Below are positions 1 to 7,784 of a stretch of DNA of 25,856 bases, in pieces. The position numbers were made by a program, and so were the translations under genes. The notes below the pieces were generated by a model, which did no database searches, was not told the origin of the DNA, and worked only from the letters and a program-made list of their open reading frames with translations. How positions within the stretch are numbered: position 1 is the first letter of the stretch; each line of letters starts with the position of its first letter. Source of the stretch: an uncultured Kangiella sp. (lineage in GTDB: Bacteria; Pseudomonadota; Gammaproteobacteria; Enterobacterales; DSM-103792); assembly GCA_946481205.1 (NCBI GenBank), contig CAMLNB010000016.1:1-25856 (forward strand), in the 5' to 3' direction.

Positions 1-27
1 GGCAACGAAGCTCTCTACACTGCGCGC

Positions 28-47
28 CGCGGACAGGCAGGTCCGCG
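28..47. other. Short inverted repeat upstream of the OmpA-like gene
   Basis: CGCGGAC at 28-34 pairs with GTCCGCG at 41-47 around a 6-nt loop. It ends about 10 nt before the AAGGAG ribosome binding site at 58-63. It could be a leader hairpin of the OmpA-like gene or the end of an upstream transcription unit. There is no T-tract, so a terminator is not well supported. Confidence 0.35.
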
Positions 48-69
48 CTTTGTCGACAAGGAGAATACC

Positions 70-1020
70 GTGCAGTTTCGTTTGTGGTTGGGGTTGCTGC
101 TTGCTTCGTTGTGTCTGAACGCTTTCGCTTTTGCCGGCAAGGATGTCGCCGGCAGCCGCGATCACCCGTTGCTGAGTCGCTATGCCGGCGCGCGCATCAA
201 CTATTACAAAGTCATCGAGCATGATGAGTACAGTCTGGTGCTGTCCGCCCCCACCGCCAAGGGCTCGCCAGTCAATCGCCGCACCGTAGCCGGCAAACTG
301 ACCCGTATCAGTTATGAATTGCCGAAAAACGCCAGCATTGCTGCGGTGTGGCAGAGTTATCAGCAAGCGATTGACAAGGGCGGCTTCAGCAGTCTTTTTG
401 CTTGTCAGCAACAGGATTGCGGCGCTGGTGCGCTGTGGGAAAAAGAATACCGGCACACGTATCTGCCAGCCCGTGAAGATCTCCAGCGCCACGCGCTTCT
501 CAAGCGCACGGACAAGCTCGGTACGGTTTATCTGACGCTACACGCCGCCCAAGCGGATCTGGATGACAGCATCTACGTCGTACTCGATGTGCTGGAAGAA
601 CAAGCATTGGCGGACGATCTGGTTACCACCGGCGAGCGCACCACACCAGCAAGTCTGACCGATGCGCTGAAAACGGAAGGGAAAGCTTCTGTCTACGATC
701 TGTACTTCGATACCGATAAAGCCGCGCTCAAAACAGACTCCACGGCAGCACTGGAAGCCATTGCCGCGGTGTTGAAAGCGGAGCCCACCCTGAAACTATA
801 TGTGGTCGGCCACACCGATACCGTTGGCCAGATTGAGCACAATCTCGCGCTGTCAAGCAAACGCGCCGACACCGTTATTCAGGCGTTGGTTACGCAGTTT
901 GCTATCAGCAAGGATCGGCTACGTGGTTACGGTGCGGGGCCATTCGCTCCCGTGGCCAGCAACGCCGATGAGAAAAATCGTAGTCGCAATCGCCGAGTGG
1001 AATTGGTGCGCGCGCCCTAA
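70..1020 (+). CDS. OmpA-family outer membrane/periplasmic protein (DUF4892-like N-terminus)
   Basis: This is a 316-aa secreted protein. A signal peptide is visible at about residues 1-22 (hydrophobic core LWLGLLLASLCLNAFAFA). Residues about 25-205 resemble the DUF4892 region found before OmpA domains in pseudomonad-type proteins; this part is recalled from family knowledge and is less certain. Residues about 210-316 are a clear OmpA C-terminal peptidoglycan-binding domain: YFDTDKAAL, VVGHTDTVG, LSSKRADTV and a final RSRNRRVEL. The protein probably anchors the outer membrane or a periplasmic complex to peptidoglycan. The start is GTG at 70, chosen because AAGGAG lies at 58-63 with good spacing. 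A strong terminator follows directly, so the gene ends its transcription unit. Confidence 0.9.
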   Translation: MQFRLWLGLLLASLCLNAFAFAGKDVAGSRDHPLLSRYAGARINYYKVIEHDEYSLVLSAPTAKGSPVNRRTVAGKLTRISYELPKNASIAAVWQSYQQAIDKGGFSSLFACQQQDCGAGALWEKEYRHTYLPAREDLQRHALLKRTDKLGTVYLTLHAAQADLDDSIYVVLDVLEEQALADDLVTTGERTTPASLTDALKTEGKASVYDLYFDTDKAALKTDSTAALEAIAAVLKAEPTLKLYVVGHTDTVGQIEHNLALSSKRADTVIQALVTQFAISKDRLRGYGAGPFAPVASNADEKNRSRNRRVELVRAP

Positions 1021-1040
1021 CGGAGCGTTACCTACTTGAA

Positions 1041-1073
1041 AAGAAGCGACCTTTCGGTCGCTTCTTTTTTTAT
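1041..1073. terminator. Rho-independent terminator between convergent genes
   Basis: AAGAAGCGACC (1041-1051) pairs perfectly with GGTCGCTTCTT (1056-1066) around a TTTC loop, followed by a T-run to about 1071. It ends the OmpA-like gene. It also lies 3 bp beyond the stop of the opposing M50 protease gene, with an A-rich flank, so it may work in both directions. Confidence 0.9.
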
Positions 1074-1708
1074 ACAAACATCAGATACGGCACGATGCTG
1101 CCGGCAAAGTCGGTCAGCACCCGGAACACCGGCACGCCGATGATGCTCAGGCCGATCAGCACCAGAAACAGCACGGTGCCGTAGCGAGCATTGAACTGAT
1201 CGTATTGGTAGCCGAGCCGCGGTGGCAGCAGCCAGGACATGATGTAGTGGCCGTCGAGCGGACCGAGCGGGATCAGGTTGAACAGCATCAGCAGCAGGTT
1301 GATCTGCGCCAGCAGCAACAACACCAACGCGGCATTGGAGTCCATCGCGATGCTGCCGTCGCGAACGAACCAGACGTAAAGATTGATCGCGACGATCGCC
1401 AGCAACAGATTCATCGCCGGTCCGGCGGCAGCCACGGCGGCAGAACCCCAGGCATGGCGAATTTGGCGTGGATTGAACGGCACCGGTTTGGCGTAGCCAA
1501 AGCCGACCAACACCACCATCAGCAAGCCCATGATGTCGATGTGTGACGCCGGATTCAGCGTCAACCGGCCGGCCTGTACCGGCGTGCTGTCACCGAGCAA
1601 TGTTGCCGAAATGGCATGACCAAACTCGTGCAACGTCAAGGACACGATAATGGCCAGCAAAATGATGCCGAAAACTTGATACTCACCTGCAAACAACAGA
1701 GATAACAC
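1070..1708 (-). CDS. Site-2 protease family (M50) zinc metalloprotease
   Basis: This is a 212-aa integral membrane protein of the M50 site-2 protease group, the short bacterial type without a PDZ domain. HEFGH at residues 27-31 is the HExxH zinc site inside the first hydrophobic segment. The second metal-site motif, NLIPLGPLDG, is at residues 144-153 with Asp152 as the third zinc ligand. About five to six hydrophobic stretches are visible. Such enzymes cleave substrates within the membrane, but the substrates of this subgroup are mostly unknown. It is a single gene facing the OmpA-like gene. The length is usual for the family and all key residues are present. Confidence 0.9.
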   Translation of the reverse strand: MLSLLFAGEYQVFGIILLAIIVSLTLHEFGHAISATLLGDSTPVQAGRLTLNPASHIDIMGLLMVVLVGFGYAKPVPFNPRQIRHAWGSAAVAAAGPAMNLLLAIVAINLYVWFVRDGSIAMDSNAALVLLLLAQINLLLMLFNLIPLGPLDGHYIMSWLLPPRLGYQYDQFNARYGTVLFLVLIGLSIIGVPVFRVLTDFAGSIVPYLMFV

Positions 1709-1771
1709 AGCGACATCCTTAACGTGGGTAACGGCAAGCGGTCGATTTTACCGCAGCGTAAATTTTATCTT

Positions 1772-1809
1772 GCTCAAGGCCGATCGGCCTGAGCGCCAGC
1801 TTCGCTCAG
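1772..1809 (-). terminator. Overlapping hairpins at the end of the minus-strand operon
   Basis: GCTCAAGGCC (1772-1781) pairs with GGCCTGAGC (1786-1794) with one bulged A. A second, mutually exclusive stem, CTGAGCG (1789-1795) with CGCTCAG (1803-1809), overlaps the stop codon of the upstream minus-strand gene. On the minus strand the first stem is followed by an A/T-rich stretch without a clean T-run, so this is a weak terminator call. Confidence 0.4.
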
Positions 1810-2783
1810 GCAATCGCCAACTTCGTATTCGCTTTGCACAACTCATCATGCAAACGCTGCACGGCCTGGGCGGTCGGGTTGATCACATCGCTGCCAAGTC
1901 GCTCAACAAACTGACAGGCCGCAAAACCTTGGGCTTTGTTTTCATAATCGCGCAACCATTGCTGGCGAGCGGGTAAATGCTCGCTGGCGATGGGCCAAAC
2001 GCCGGGGCGCGGACGCAGGTGCTGGCCAATGCCGATGCGCCAAGGCTTGGGGCTGACACGGGCGCGAAAACAACGTTGATTCAGGCACATTTGCTGGTAA
2101 ATCGGATCGGTGCCGAGCGCATTGAAAAAATCGTCCACCGCTTCGGTTACCGGATCAAACAGCGCATGCATGACCAGCACGCGAAATCCTGCGGGTGTCC
2201 GATACAGCCGCAGATGCCATTGCGGATGGGCGGCGCTGAAGGCCTGTATGCGTTTGCGTGCCCGTTGCTCGACACCGCCCGTGAGCGACAGCCACAACCG
2301 AAACACCGTTTGCGCCAATGGATAGGCAAACAGCAGACCGGCCACCATGAGTGCAAAGGCCCAGCCCCAACCGATGCCGGCAAGCCCCGCGGCAATGGCA
2401 CCCACAACGGCCAGCAGCATCGCGACGATGATGCCGCGTCCAGCAACGGTTTGCTCAAAGTCGACATCGGCAAACAACACATTCGCCGTATTCAGGCAGA
2501 GCGCGCCATAGCTGTTGCGGGTGATCACCGTATCGCCCTCGCGGCGAACAATTTCTTCCCGAATCGGTACGCCTTCGGCGCCGTTGTAAGCCACTTTGCG
2601 TTCGCGCCGGTCCAGCGCTTCGCCGGCCTGCAGTCGCGCCATCGCTTCGCTGGCGCGCGCATCGGCGTGCTGTTGTGCAGCCGCCTGACTTTCATCGGAC
2701 CAACCGAACCGACGCACCGTGATCTGGCGCTGGCCCTGCCGGTGTTGCTGCCGGGCTTCCGCCCAGTACTGCGGCACAATCAT
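1806..2783 (-). CDS. Conserved-type membrane protein of unknown function
   Basis: I do not recognise this family. It has 325 aa. The N-terminal part (1-110) is polar and rich in Gln, Ala and Arg, with a helical stretch around 28-62. Two adjacent hydrophobic helices at about 117-136 and 139-160 (the second GWAFALMVAGLLFAYPLAQT) form a hairpin in the membrane. A soluble, Arg/Trp-rich domain of about 165 residues follows. No catalytic motif is evident. The ATG at 2783 has AGGAG about 7 nt upstream. It lies 30 bp after the coiled-coil periplasmic gene on the same strand, so the two are probably co-transcribed. Codon use matches the neighbours, and the product is likely in the inner membrane. Confidence 0.75.
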   Translation of the reverse strand: MIVPQYWAEARQQHRQGQRQITVRRFGWSDESQAAAQQHADARASEAMARLQAGEALDRRERKVAYNGAEGVPIREEIVRREGDTVITRNSYGALCLNTANVLFADVDFEQTVAGRGIIVAMLLAVVGAIAAGLAGIGWGWAFALMVAGLLFAYPLAQTVFRLWLSLTGGVEQRARKRIQAFSAAHPQWHLRLYRTPAGFRVLVMHALFDPVTEAVDDFFNALGTDPIYQQMCLNQRCFRARVSPKPWRIGIGQHLRPRPGVWPIASEHLPARQQWLRDYENKAQGFAACQFVERLGSDVINPTAQAVQRLHDELCKANTKLAIA

Positions 2784-2813
2784 GCCGAACTCCTGTGATA
2801 GCGCTGGCGCATG

Positions 2814-3221
2814 CTACTTGAGATTGTCGATCAGCGTCTGCTGGCTGTCCGTTTGTTGCTGCAACAACGCGGCTAGGCGCTGCTCCAGTTTGGCTTTGCG
2901 GTCCGTGGCTTGTTGCAAGGCTTGCGCCTGGGCTTTGCCAAGTCCGCCGGCACTGTCGCGTTGACGGCTCAGCTGGGCAATCTGCGTTTTGACCTGGGCC
3001 AACTCGGCGCGGACCTGGGTCAGCTCCGGCGACTCGGCTTGCGGTTCCTTGACGATCGGTTGACGGACGTACTGATTTCCGGTCACTGGCGGCGCAGCGG
3101 TTCGTTCGACCGGTTTGTTGACGGATGGCGGCTGGCCGACGCGGCCGGTTTCCGCCGCCTGGGCCGGTGCCATCAGGGCCAGTAGGGCCGCTGAACCCAA
3201 CACAAACATGGCGTGCGACAT
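2814..3221 (-). CDS. Small periplasmic coiled-coil protein
   Basis: This is a 135-aa protein with a signal peptide at about residues 1-22 (hydrophobic core MFVLGSAALLALMAPAQA, then AET). A Pro-rich linker covers about 24-62. From about 64 to the end it is a long Gln/Leu-rich helix with heptad-like spacing (ELTQVRAELAQVKTQIAQL and a second block after a GGLG break), which suggests a coiled coil. No family is recognised. The ATG at 3221 is preceded by AGGAG. It is the first gene of a probable two-gene operon with the two-helix membrane protein, so a structural or scaffold role at the inner membrane is a reasonable inference but is not shown. Confidence 0.75.
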   Translation of the reverse strand: MSHAMFVLGSAALLALMAPAQAAETGRVGQPPSVNKPVERTAAPPVTGNQYVRQPIVKEPQAESPELTQVRAELAQVKTQIAQLSRQRDSAGGLGKAQAQALQQATDRKAKLEQRLAALLQQQTDSQQTLIDNLK

Positions 3222-3445
3222 GTGCAGCTCCTGAGCTGGTGGAGGGAAGGATGAACCGGCGCCCGCTAGGCGCAGTCACCGGAACAGCTATGACCAGCAA
3301 TCCGCAAGTTTTGCTGTGAAGCGCTGGCGTGAGCCGCTATCTTAGCCGCGCGACTACAAACCCGGCGACTGCCGCCCGGCCCATTCCGTGTGATGGCTGC
3401 CCGAGACGGCCCTACCGGCATACGACAACGAGAGAGTTCTTCCCC

Positions 3446-4939
3446 ATGTTGGACTTGGTCAACCTTATCAACAGCTATGTCTGGAGCCCGGCACTGATTT
3501 ATCTGTGCTTGGGTGTCGGTCTGTATTTCTCGGTGCGCTCGCGCTTTGCCCAACTGCGCCATTTCGGCGAAATGCTGCGACTGATGTTTGATGGCAAGTC
3601 CACCGATGCCGGCGTCTCGTCGTTCCAGGCGCTGACCATGACCTTGGCCGGCCGGGTCGGCACCGGCAATATCGCCGGCGTGGCGACAGCCATCACCTTC
3701 GGCGGCCCGGGTGCCATGTTCTGGATGTGGATGGTGGCGTTTCTCGGCGCCAGCTCGGCCTTTGTCGAATCGACACTCGGTCAGGTCTACAAGGAAAAGA
3801 TCGCCGGCGAATACCGTGGTGGCCCAGCGTTCTATATCGAGAAAGGTCTCGGCATGAAGTGGTATGCCGTGGTGTTCGCCGTCGCCACCATTTTCGCCAC
3901 GGGTTTGCTGCTGCCGGGTGTACAGGCCAACTCGATCGGCGCCGGCCTGAATCAAGCGCTAGGCGTCAATGTCAATGTCACCGCGGCCGGCCTTGCTGTA
4001 CTGCTGGGCTTCATCATTTTTGGCGGCGTCAAGCGCATCGCCAATTTCGCCAGCACCGTGGTGCCGTTCATGGCGCTCGGTTACATCATCGTGGCCTGCG
4101 TGATCATTGCGCTGAACATTGGCGAACTGCCGCATATGTTCGCGCTGATCTTCAAAAGCGCGTTTGGTTTTGATGCCGCCTTCGGCGCGCTGCTTGGCCT
4201 TGCCATTCAGTGGGGCGTCAAGCGTGGCGTGTATTCGAATGAAGCCGGTCAGGGCAGCGGCCCGCATGCCTCGTCTGCCGCTGCCGTAACGCATCCCGCC
4301 AAGCAAGGTTTGGTGCAGGCGTTTTCGGTGTATATCGATACGCTGTTTGTTTGCTCGGCCACCGGCTTCATGCTGCTGATCACCGGCTTGTACAACGTTG
4401 AAGGTCCGAGTGGGGAATTCCTGCATCATGGCGTTGCCGGCGTTGCCGCCGGCCCCGGTTATGTGCAGACGGCGATGGAACAAATGATGCCGGGCTTCGG
4501 CGCCATTTTCGTCGCGGTGGCGCTGTTCTTCTTCGCCTTCACCACCATCGTTGCCTACTACTACATCGCTGAAACCAACATCATTTACCTGACCCGCAAA
4601 ATGCAGCTGCCATGGCTGACGCTGCTGCTGAAGATCGGCATCATGGCCGCCACGGTTTACGGCACGGTCAAAACGGCGGATCTGGCCTGGGGTCTGGGCG
4701 ACATCGGCGTCGGCCTGATGGCGTGGCTGAACATCATCGCGATCATCCTGTTGCAGAAACCGGCGTTTCTTTGCTTGCGCGATTATGAAGCGCAGAAAAA
4801 GCAGGGCCTGGATCCGGTGTTCCACCCGGAAAAACTCGGCATCAAAAATGCCGACTACTGGGCCGGTAACCGGGCCGAGGAAAATCTGGCCAAAGAGCGC
4901 CAAGCCGTTGCCGCTGAGCGCGCCGCCGAAGGCGCCTGA
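3446..4939 (+). CDS. Sodium:alanine/glycine symporter, AGCS family
   Basis: This is a 497-aa polytopic inner membrane protein that imports alanine or glycine with Na+. It shows the AGCS signatures GRVGTGNIAGVATAI near the N-terminus and NEAGQGSGPHASSAAAVTHP in the middle, plus about ten hydrophobic segments. The start was set at ATG 3446 rather than the longer open frame from 3329: AGAGAG lies about 10 nt upstream, and family members begin just before this first helix (LVNLINSYVWSPALIYLC). The C-terminus ends in a charged Ala/Glu-rich tail. In the family the related residues are usually GSAP, and here they read GSGP, a mild difference. It is monocistronic, with a strong terminator 20 bp after the stop. 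Confidence 0.93.
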   Translation: MLDLVNLINSYVWSPALIYLCLGVGLYFSVRSRFAQLRHFGEMLRLMFDGKSTDAGVSSFQALTMTLAGRVGTGNIAGVATAITFGGPGAMFWMWMVAFLGASSAFVESTLGQVYKEKIAGEYRGGPAFYIEKGLGMKWYAVVFAVATIFATGLLLPGVQANSIGAGLNQALGVNVNVTAAGLAVLLGFIIFGGVKRIANFASTVVPFMALGYIIVACVIIALNIGELPHMFALIFKSAFGFDAAFGALLGLAIQWGVKRGVYSNEAGQGSGPHASSAAAVTHPAKQGLVQAFSVYIDTLFVCSATGFMLLITGLYNVEGPSGEFLHHGVAGVAAGPGYVQTAMEQMMPGFGAIFVAVALFFFAFTTIVAYYYIAETNIIYLTRKMQLPWLTLLLKIGIMAATVYGTVKTADLAWGLGDIGVGLMAWLNIIAIILLQKPAFLCLRDYEAQKKQGLDPVFHPEKLGIKNADYWAGNRAEENLAKERQAVAAERAAEGA

Positions 4940-4959
4940 GCAACAACGTGACCCGGCAG

Positions 4960-4990
4960 AAAAAGCGGCCCTTGGTGGCCGCTTTTTTTT
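4960..4990 (+). terminator. Rho-independent terminator after the symporter
   Basis: AAAAGCGGCC (4961-4970) pairs perfectly with GGCCGCTTTT (4977-4986) around CTTGGT and is followed by a run of T to 4990. Confidence 0.93.
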
Positions 4991-5008
4991 GGCCGACGGA
5001 AATCCTCC

Positions 5009-5039
5009 TTGACAGCCAGCCCGGGCCGGCGCTGACAAT
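5009..5039 (+). promoter_or_regulatory. Candidate sigma-70 promoter of the lipase-like gene
   Basis: A consensus -35 TTGACA is at 5009-5014. The best -10 candidates are in TGACAATAT at 5033-5041, giving a spacer of 18-19 bp, slightly long. It lies between the symporter terminator and the start at 5165, which would leave a leader of about 120 nt. This is predicted from sequence only. Confidence 0.4.
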
Positions 5040-5164
5040 ATCGCTCCGGTAGCGACTTCCCGAGTGGCTACCCAACTCCGCCACACCCGCGTGAAGTGGT
5101 TGTAAGGTCGTACGCCAGGATGGCATTGCGCAGCCCGCTGCGCCTGACCGACAAGGAGTGTTGC

Positions 5165-6757
5165 ATGTCCACGCTACCGCTGTATCCCATCATCTATGTG
5201 CGCGGTTACGCCATGACTGAAGGCGAGCGCAACGAAACCACCGCCGATCCGTTCTGCGGCTTCAACCTCGGTTCCACCGTGTACCGCGCCACCGCCGACA
5301 AGAATGCGCCGCCGCGCAAGTTCGTGTTTGAGTCGCCGGTGCTGCGGTTGATGTCGGATTTTGGTTACCGCGATGTCTACGAAAACGGCCTCGACATCAT
5401 GGACCCGGATTGGCCCGGTGGTGCCAGCGACGCCGAGCGCGCCATTGCGGTGCAGTCGATCATCATCTACCGCTATTACGACGAAGCATCGAGTCTGCTC
5501 GGTAGCGGCAAGGTGCCGGAAATCGAAACCTTTGCCAAAGGCCTCAGCGATTTGATACTGCGCGTGCGCGAGCTGGTCTGTGCGCGTAAAAGCAACAATC
5601 TCAAGCCAGCCGATTTTCGCTGCTATCTCGTTGCGCACTCAATGGGCGGGCTGGTCTGCCGCGCCTTCCTGCAGAATCCGAAGCTCGGCGATGAGGGCGC
5701 ACGCAAGTCGGTCGATAAGGTATTTACCTATGGCACGCCGCATAACGGCATTGAGCTCGCCGGTATCAATGTGCCGGGTTGGCTGGAAAAAGCCGACATG
5801 AACAACTTCAACCGCGAGCGCATGGCCGATTATCTGAATCTGAAAACGCTGCAGAAAAAAATTGCCGGTGGCGACAAACGGGTCGACTGGCTGCCGGAAA
5901 GCGCATTTCCGTCGGAGCGCTTTTTCTGCATGGTTGGCACCAATCGCGCCGACTATGAAGCCGGCATGGGTTTGTCACGGATGTTCGCCGGCCATGGCAG
6001 CGATGGCCTGGTCAAGATCGAAAATGCGTCAGTCTGGGGCGTCGACAGCAGCGGCACCACCGTAACGCCCTGCGCCACTGCCTATGCCTATCGCGCGCAT
6101 TCCGGCCACTTTGGCATTGTCAATTCGGAAGAGGCGTATCAGAACTTGCGCCGGTTCTTGTTTGGCGACATTCGTATCGATATCTGGGTCGATATCGACA
6201 GCGTCAAACTGCCCGCCGCCATCGCCAAGAAAGATGTCAATGCGCTCTATCAGTTTGAAGTCCTGGCTGCCCCGCGCGGCAAACGTTGGTATCTCACTCG
6301 CCGAGTCGCGGAAGAAGATTCGGTCGCCTGCCGCACGCATCAGCAACTCAACGATCCGGAGCAGAAGACTGCGCGGCATATTTACCTGTCGACCGTGTTT
6401 CTGGAAAACCGGGCCCGGGTCAATGTCCAGCGCGCGTCACTGGCTTACGGCATGACTTTCGGCGTTCGGGTGCCGGATTACGAAGTGGAGAAAAAATTCT
6501 GGGCCGATGGTCACTACGAAGGCGGTTACCTGTTCCGCGACAACCTGGTGATTGAGATGACGCCGCCACAAATCGCTGGCGAGCAATGGCAGGTCCGGTT
6601 TGACTGGCAAAGCCAGGTTGTCGGTCAAGCCACCCAGAGCCTGACCTACAAGGCGCTGAAGAACGGCAAGCTGCAGATGCTGGTGCCTTTTGGAGAGAAA
6701 AAAGCACCGGGCATCGAAGGCAAGCTGCGCTTCCTGGTCTCGGCCTGGAACAGCTGA
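5165..6757 (+). CDS. Alpha/beta hydrolase, lipase/PGAP1-like esterase
   Basis: This is a 530-aa enzyme with the lipase nucleophile elbow AHSMGG (Ser159) after the strand YLV, and HNGIELAG, typical of lipases, shortly after. Candidate acid and base residues are Asp280 in GSDGLV and His312 or His315 in AHSGHFG, just before a helix EEAYQNLRRFLFG. The N-terminus YPIIYVRGYAMT matches the oxyanion-hole strand of this fold. After about residue 335 there is a roughly 195-residue beta-rich domain of unknown role. No signal peptide is visible, so it is probably cytoplasmic. The start at 5165 was chosen over the open frame from 5096 because of AAGGAG at 5153-5158. The substrate is unknown; esterase or lipase is an inference from the motifs. 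Confidence 0.85.
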   Translation: MSTLPLYPIIYVRGYAMTEGERNETTADPFCGFNLGSTVYRATADKNAPPRKFVFESPVLRLMSDFGYRDVYENGLDIMDPDWPGGASDAERAIAVQSIIIYRYYDEASSLLGSGKVPEIETFAKGLSDLILRVRELVCARKSNNLKPADFRCYLVAHSMGGLVCRAFLQNPKLGDEGARKSVDKVFTYGTPHNGIELAGINVPGWLEKADMNNFNRERMADYLNLKTLQKKIAGGDKRVDWLPESAFPSERFFCMVGTNRADYEAGMGLSRMFAGHGSDGLVKIENASVWGVDSSGTTVTPCATAYAYRAHSGHFGIVNSEEAYQNLRRFLFGDIRIDIWVDIDSVKLPAAIAKKDVNALYQFEVLAAPRGKRWYLTRRVAEEDSVACRTHQQLNDPEQKTARHIYLSTVFLENRARVNVQRASLAYGMTFGVRVPDYEVEKKFWADGHYEGGYLFRDNLVIEMTPPQIAGEQWQVRFDWQSQVVGQATQSLTYKALKNGKLQMLVPFGEKKAPGIEGKLRFLVSAWNS

Positions 6758-6778
6758 GTGAGGCCCCCTAAAGAGAGC

Positions 6779-6863
6779 CACTCACCGTTATCGGTCACGG
6801 CATTGCCCGCCAACGTTGCTGATTGAAACCGTGAGTGGCACCAGTAAACCTTTTCCTGGTGCC
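6779..6863. other. Two successive inverted repeats in the lipase/DUF5694 spacer
   Basis: CACTCACCGTT (6779-6789) pairs with AACCGTGAGTG (6827-6837) with one mismatch. GGCACCAG (6837-6844) pairs with CTGGTGCC (6856-6863). The second arm contains CTTTTC in its loop. Neither has a downstream T-run, so they may be a weak terminator or a leader structure of the following gene. Confidence 0.4.
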
Positions 6864-6915
6864 ATGCGTCCGAGAGCTATTGCCGCCTCGCGGTGCATTT
6901 CCTCAGGAGCATGAC

Positions 6916-7749
6916 ATGCCGGTCTTTCGTTCGCTGTTGCAAACCAGGTTGCTGATCACGTTGCTTACCGCGCTGCTCAGTTACTTCCCCGCCACACAGG
7001 CTGCAGAAACAGCCCCAACGGCACCGGCGAAAGTCATGCTGATCGGCGTGTTTCATTTTGCCAATCCCGGGCTGGATGCGGTCAAACACCCCACCATTGA
7101 TGTGATGACGCCGGCCTCGCAGGCCTATCTTGAGCAACTGACCCAGCAGCTGCTGCGCTTCAAGCCGACCAAGGTGCTGCTTGAGTACGATCCGACCGAT
7201 GAAGAAAAAATAAATCAGCGCTACCGCGATTACCTGGCCGGCAACTATGTGCTGGAACGCAACGAGATTTATCAACTGGGCTTTCGTGTTGCCAAACACG
7301 CCGGGCTGGCGAGCGTGCACAGTTTTGATGAGCGCAATACGCCATGGCGCAGCGAGCTGTGGGACTACATGCCAAAACACGATCCGGCAATGATGGCTTC
7401 CGTCGAAGCGCTGATTGCCAAACTGTCGGCAGACGGCGAACGAGCGCACACCACCATGAACCTGCGCGAGCTGATGCAGTTGCACAATGATCCGGAATAC
7501 GACCGCACCAACAAGGATTTCTATTTGCTGATCAACCCGGTGGGCGCCGAACAAAAACTGTTTCACGGCGCCGACAGCGCGGCCAGCTGGTGGCATCGCA
7601 ATTTCCGGATGTACGCCAACATCCAACTGCATGCCAAACCGGGCGAACGCGTTCTGGTCATTGGCGGCCAAGGCCATACCGCGATCCTGCGCGATCTGCT
7701 CGACATCGATAGTCGCATCGATGCCGAGGACCCCAGACCGTATCTTTAA
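6916..7749 (+). CDS. Secreted DUF5694 (TraB/ChaN-like) domain protein
   Basis: This is a 277-aa protein with an N-terminal signal peptide (LLQTRLLITLLTALLSYFP, cleavage after about TQAA). The mature part opens with VMLIGVFHFANPGLD, followed by KPTKVLLEYDPTDEE and ends with GERVLVIGGQGHTAILRDLL. These are the signatures of DUF5694, a family related in fold to TraB/PrgY and ChaN-type proteins with conserved His and Glu residues. The biochemical activity of this family is not established. The ATG at 6916 with CAGGAG upstream is preferred to the longer frame from 6835. It follows the lipase gene after 158 bp that contain two inverted repeats, so co-transcription is uncertain. Confidence 0.82.
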   Translation: MPVFRSLLQTRLLITLLTALLSYFPATQAAETAPTAPAKVMLIGVFHFANPGLDAVKHPTIDVMTPASQAYLEQLTQQLLRFKPTKVLLEYDPTDEEKINQRYRDYLAGNYVLERNEIYQLGFRVAKHAGLASVHSFDERNTPWRSELWDYMPKHDPAMMASVEALIAKLSADGERAHTTMNLRELMQLHNDPEYDRTNKDFYLLINPVGAEQKLFHGADSAASWWHRNFRMYANIQLHAKPGERVLVIGGQGHTAILRDLLDIDSRIDAEDPRPYL

Positions 7750-7784
7750 AGAGCAGGTATCGTTACAGAGGCCGTATCGCTAGA

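Noticed and set aside
2692..3300. 202-codon minus-strand open frame
   Set aside because: It overlaps the coiled-coil protein gene in another frame; that gene has a signal peptide and ribosome binding site, while this frame has neither.
3266..3955. 229-codon minus-strand open frame
   Set aside because: It lies antisense over the symporter gene, has no family signature, and its His/Gln/Arg-rich composition is typical of shadow frames in GC-rich DNA.
3959..5086. 375-codon minus-strand open frame
   Set aside because: It is antisense to the symporter and crosses its strong terminator; the composition is shadow-like and no motif is present.
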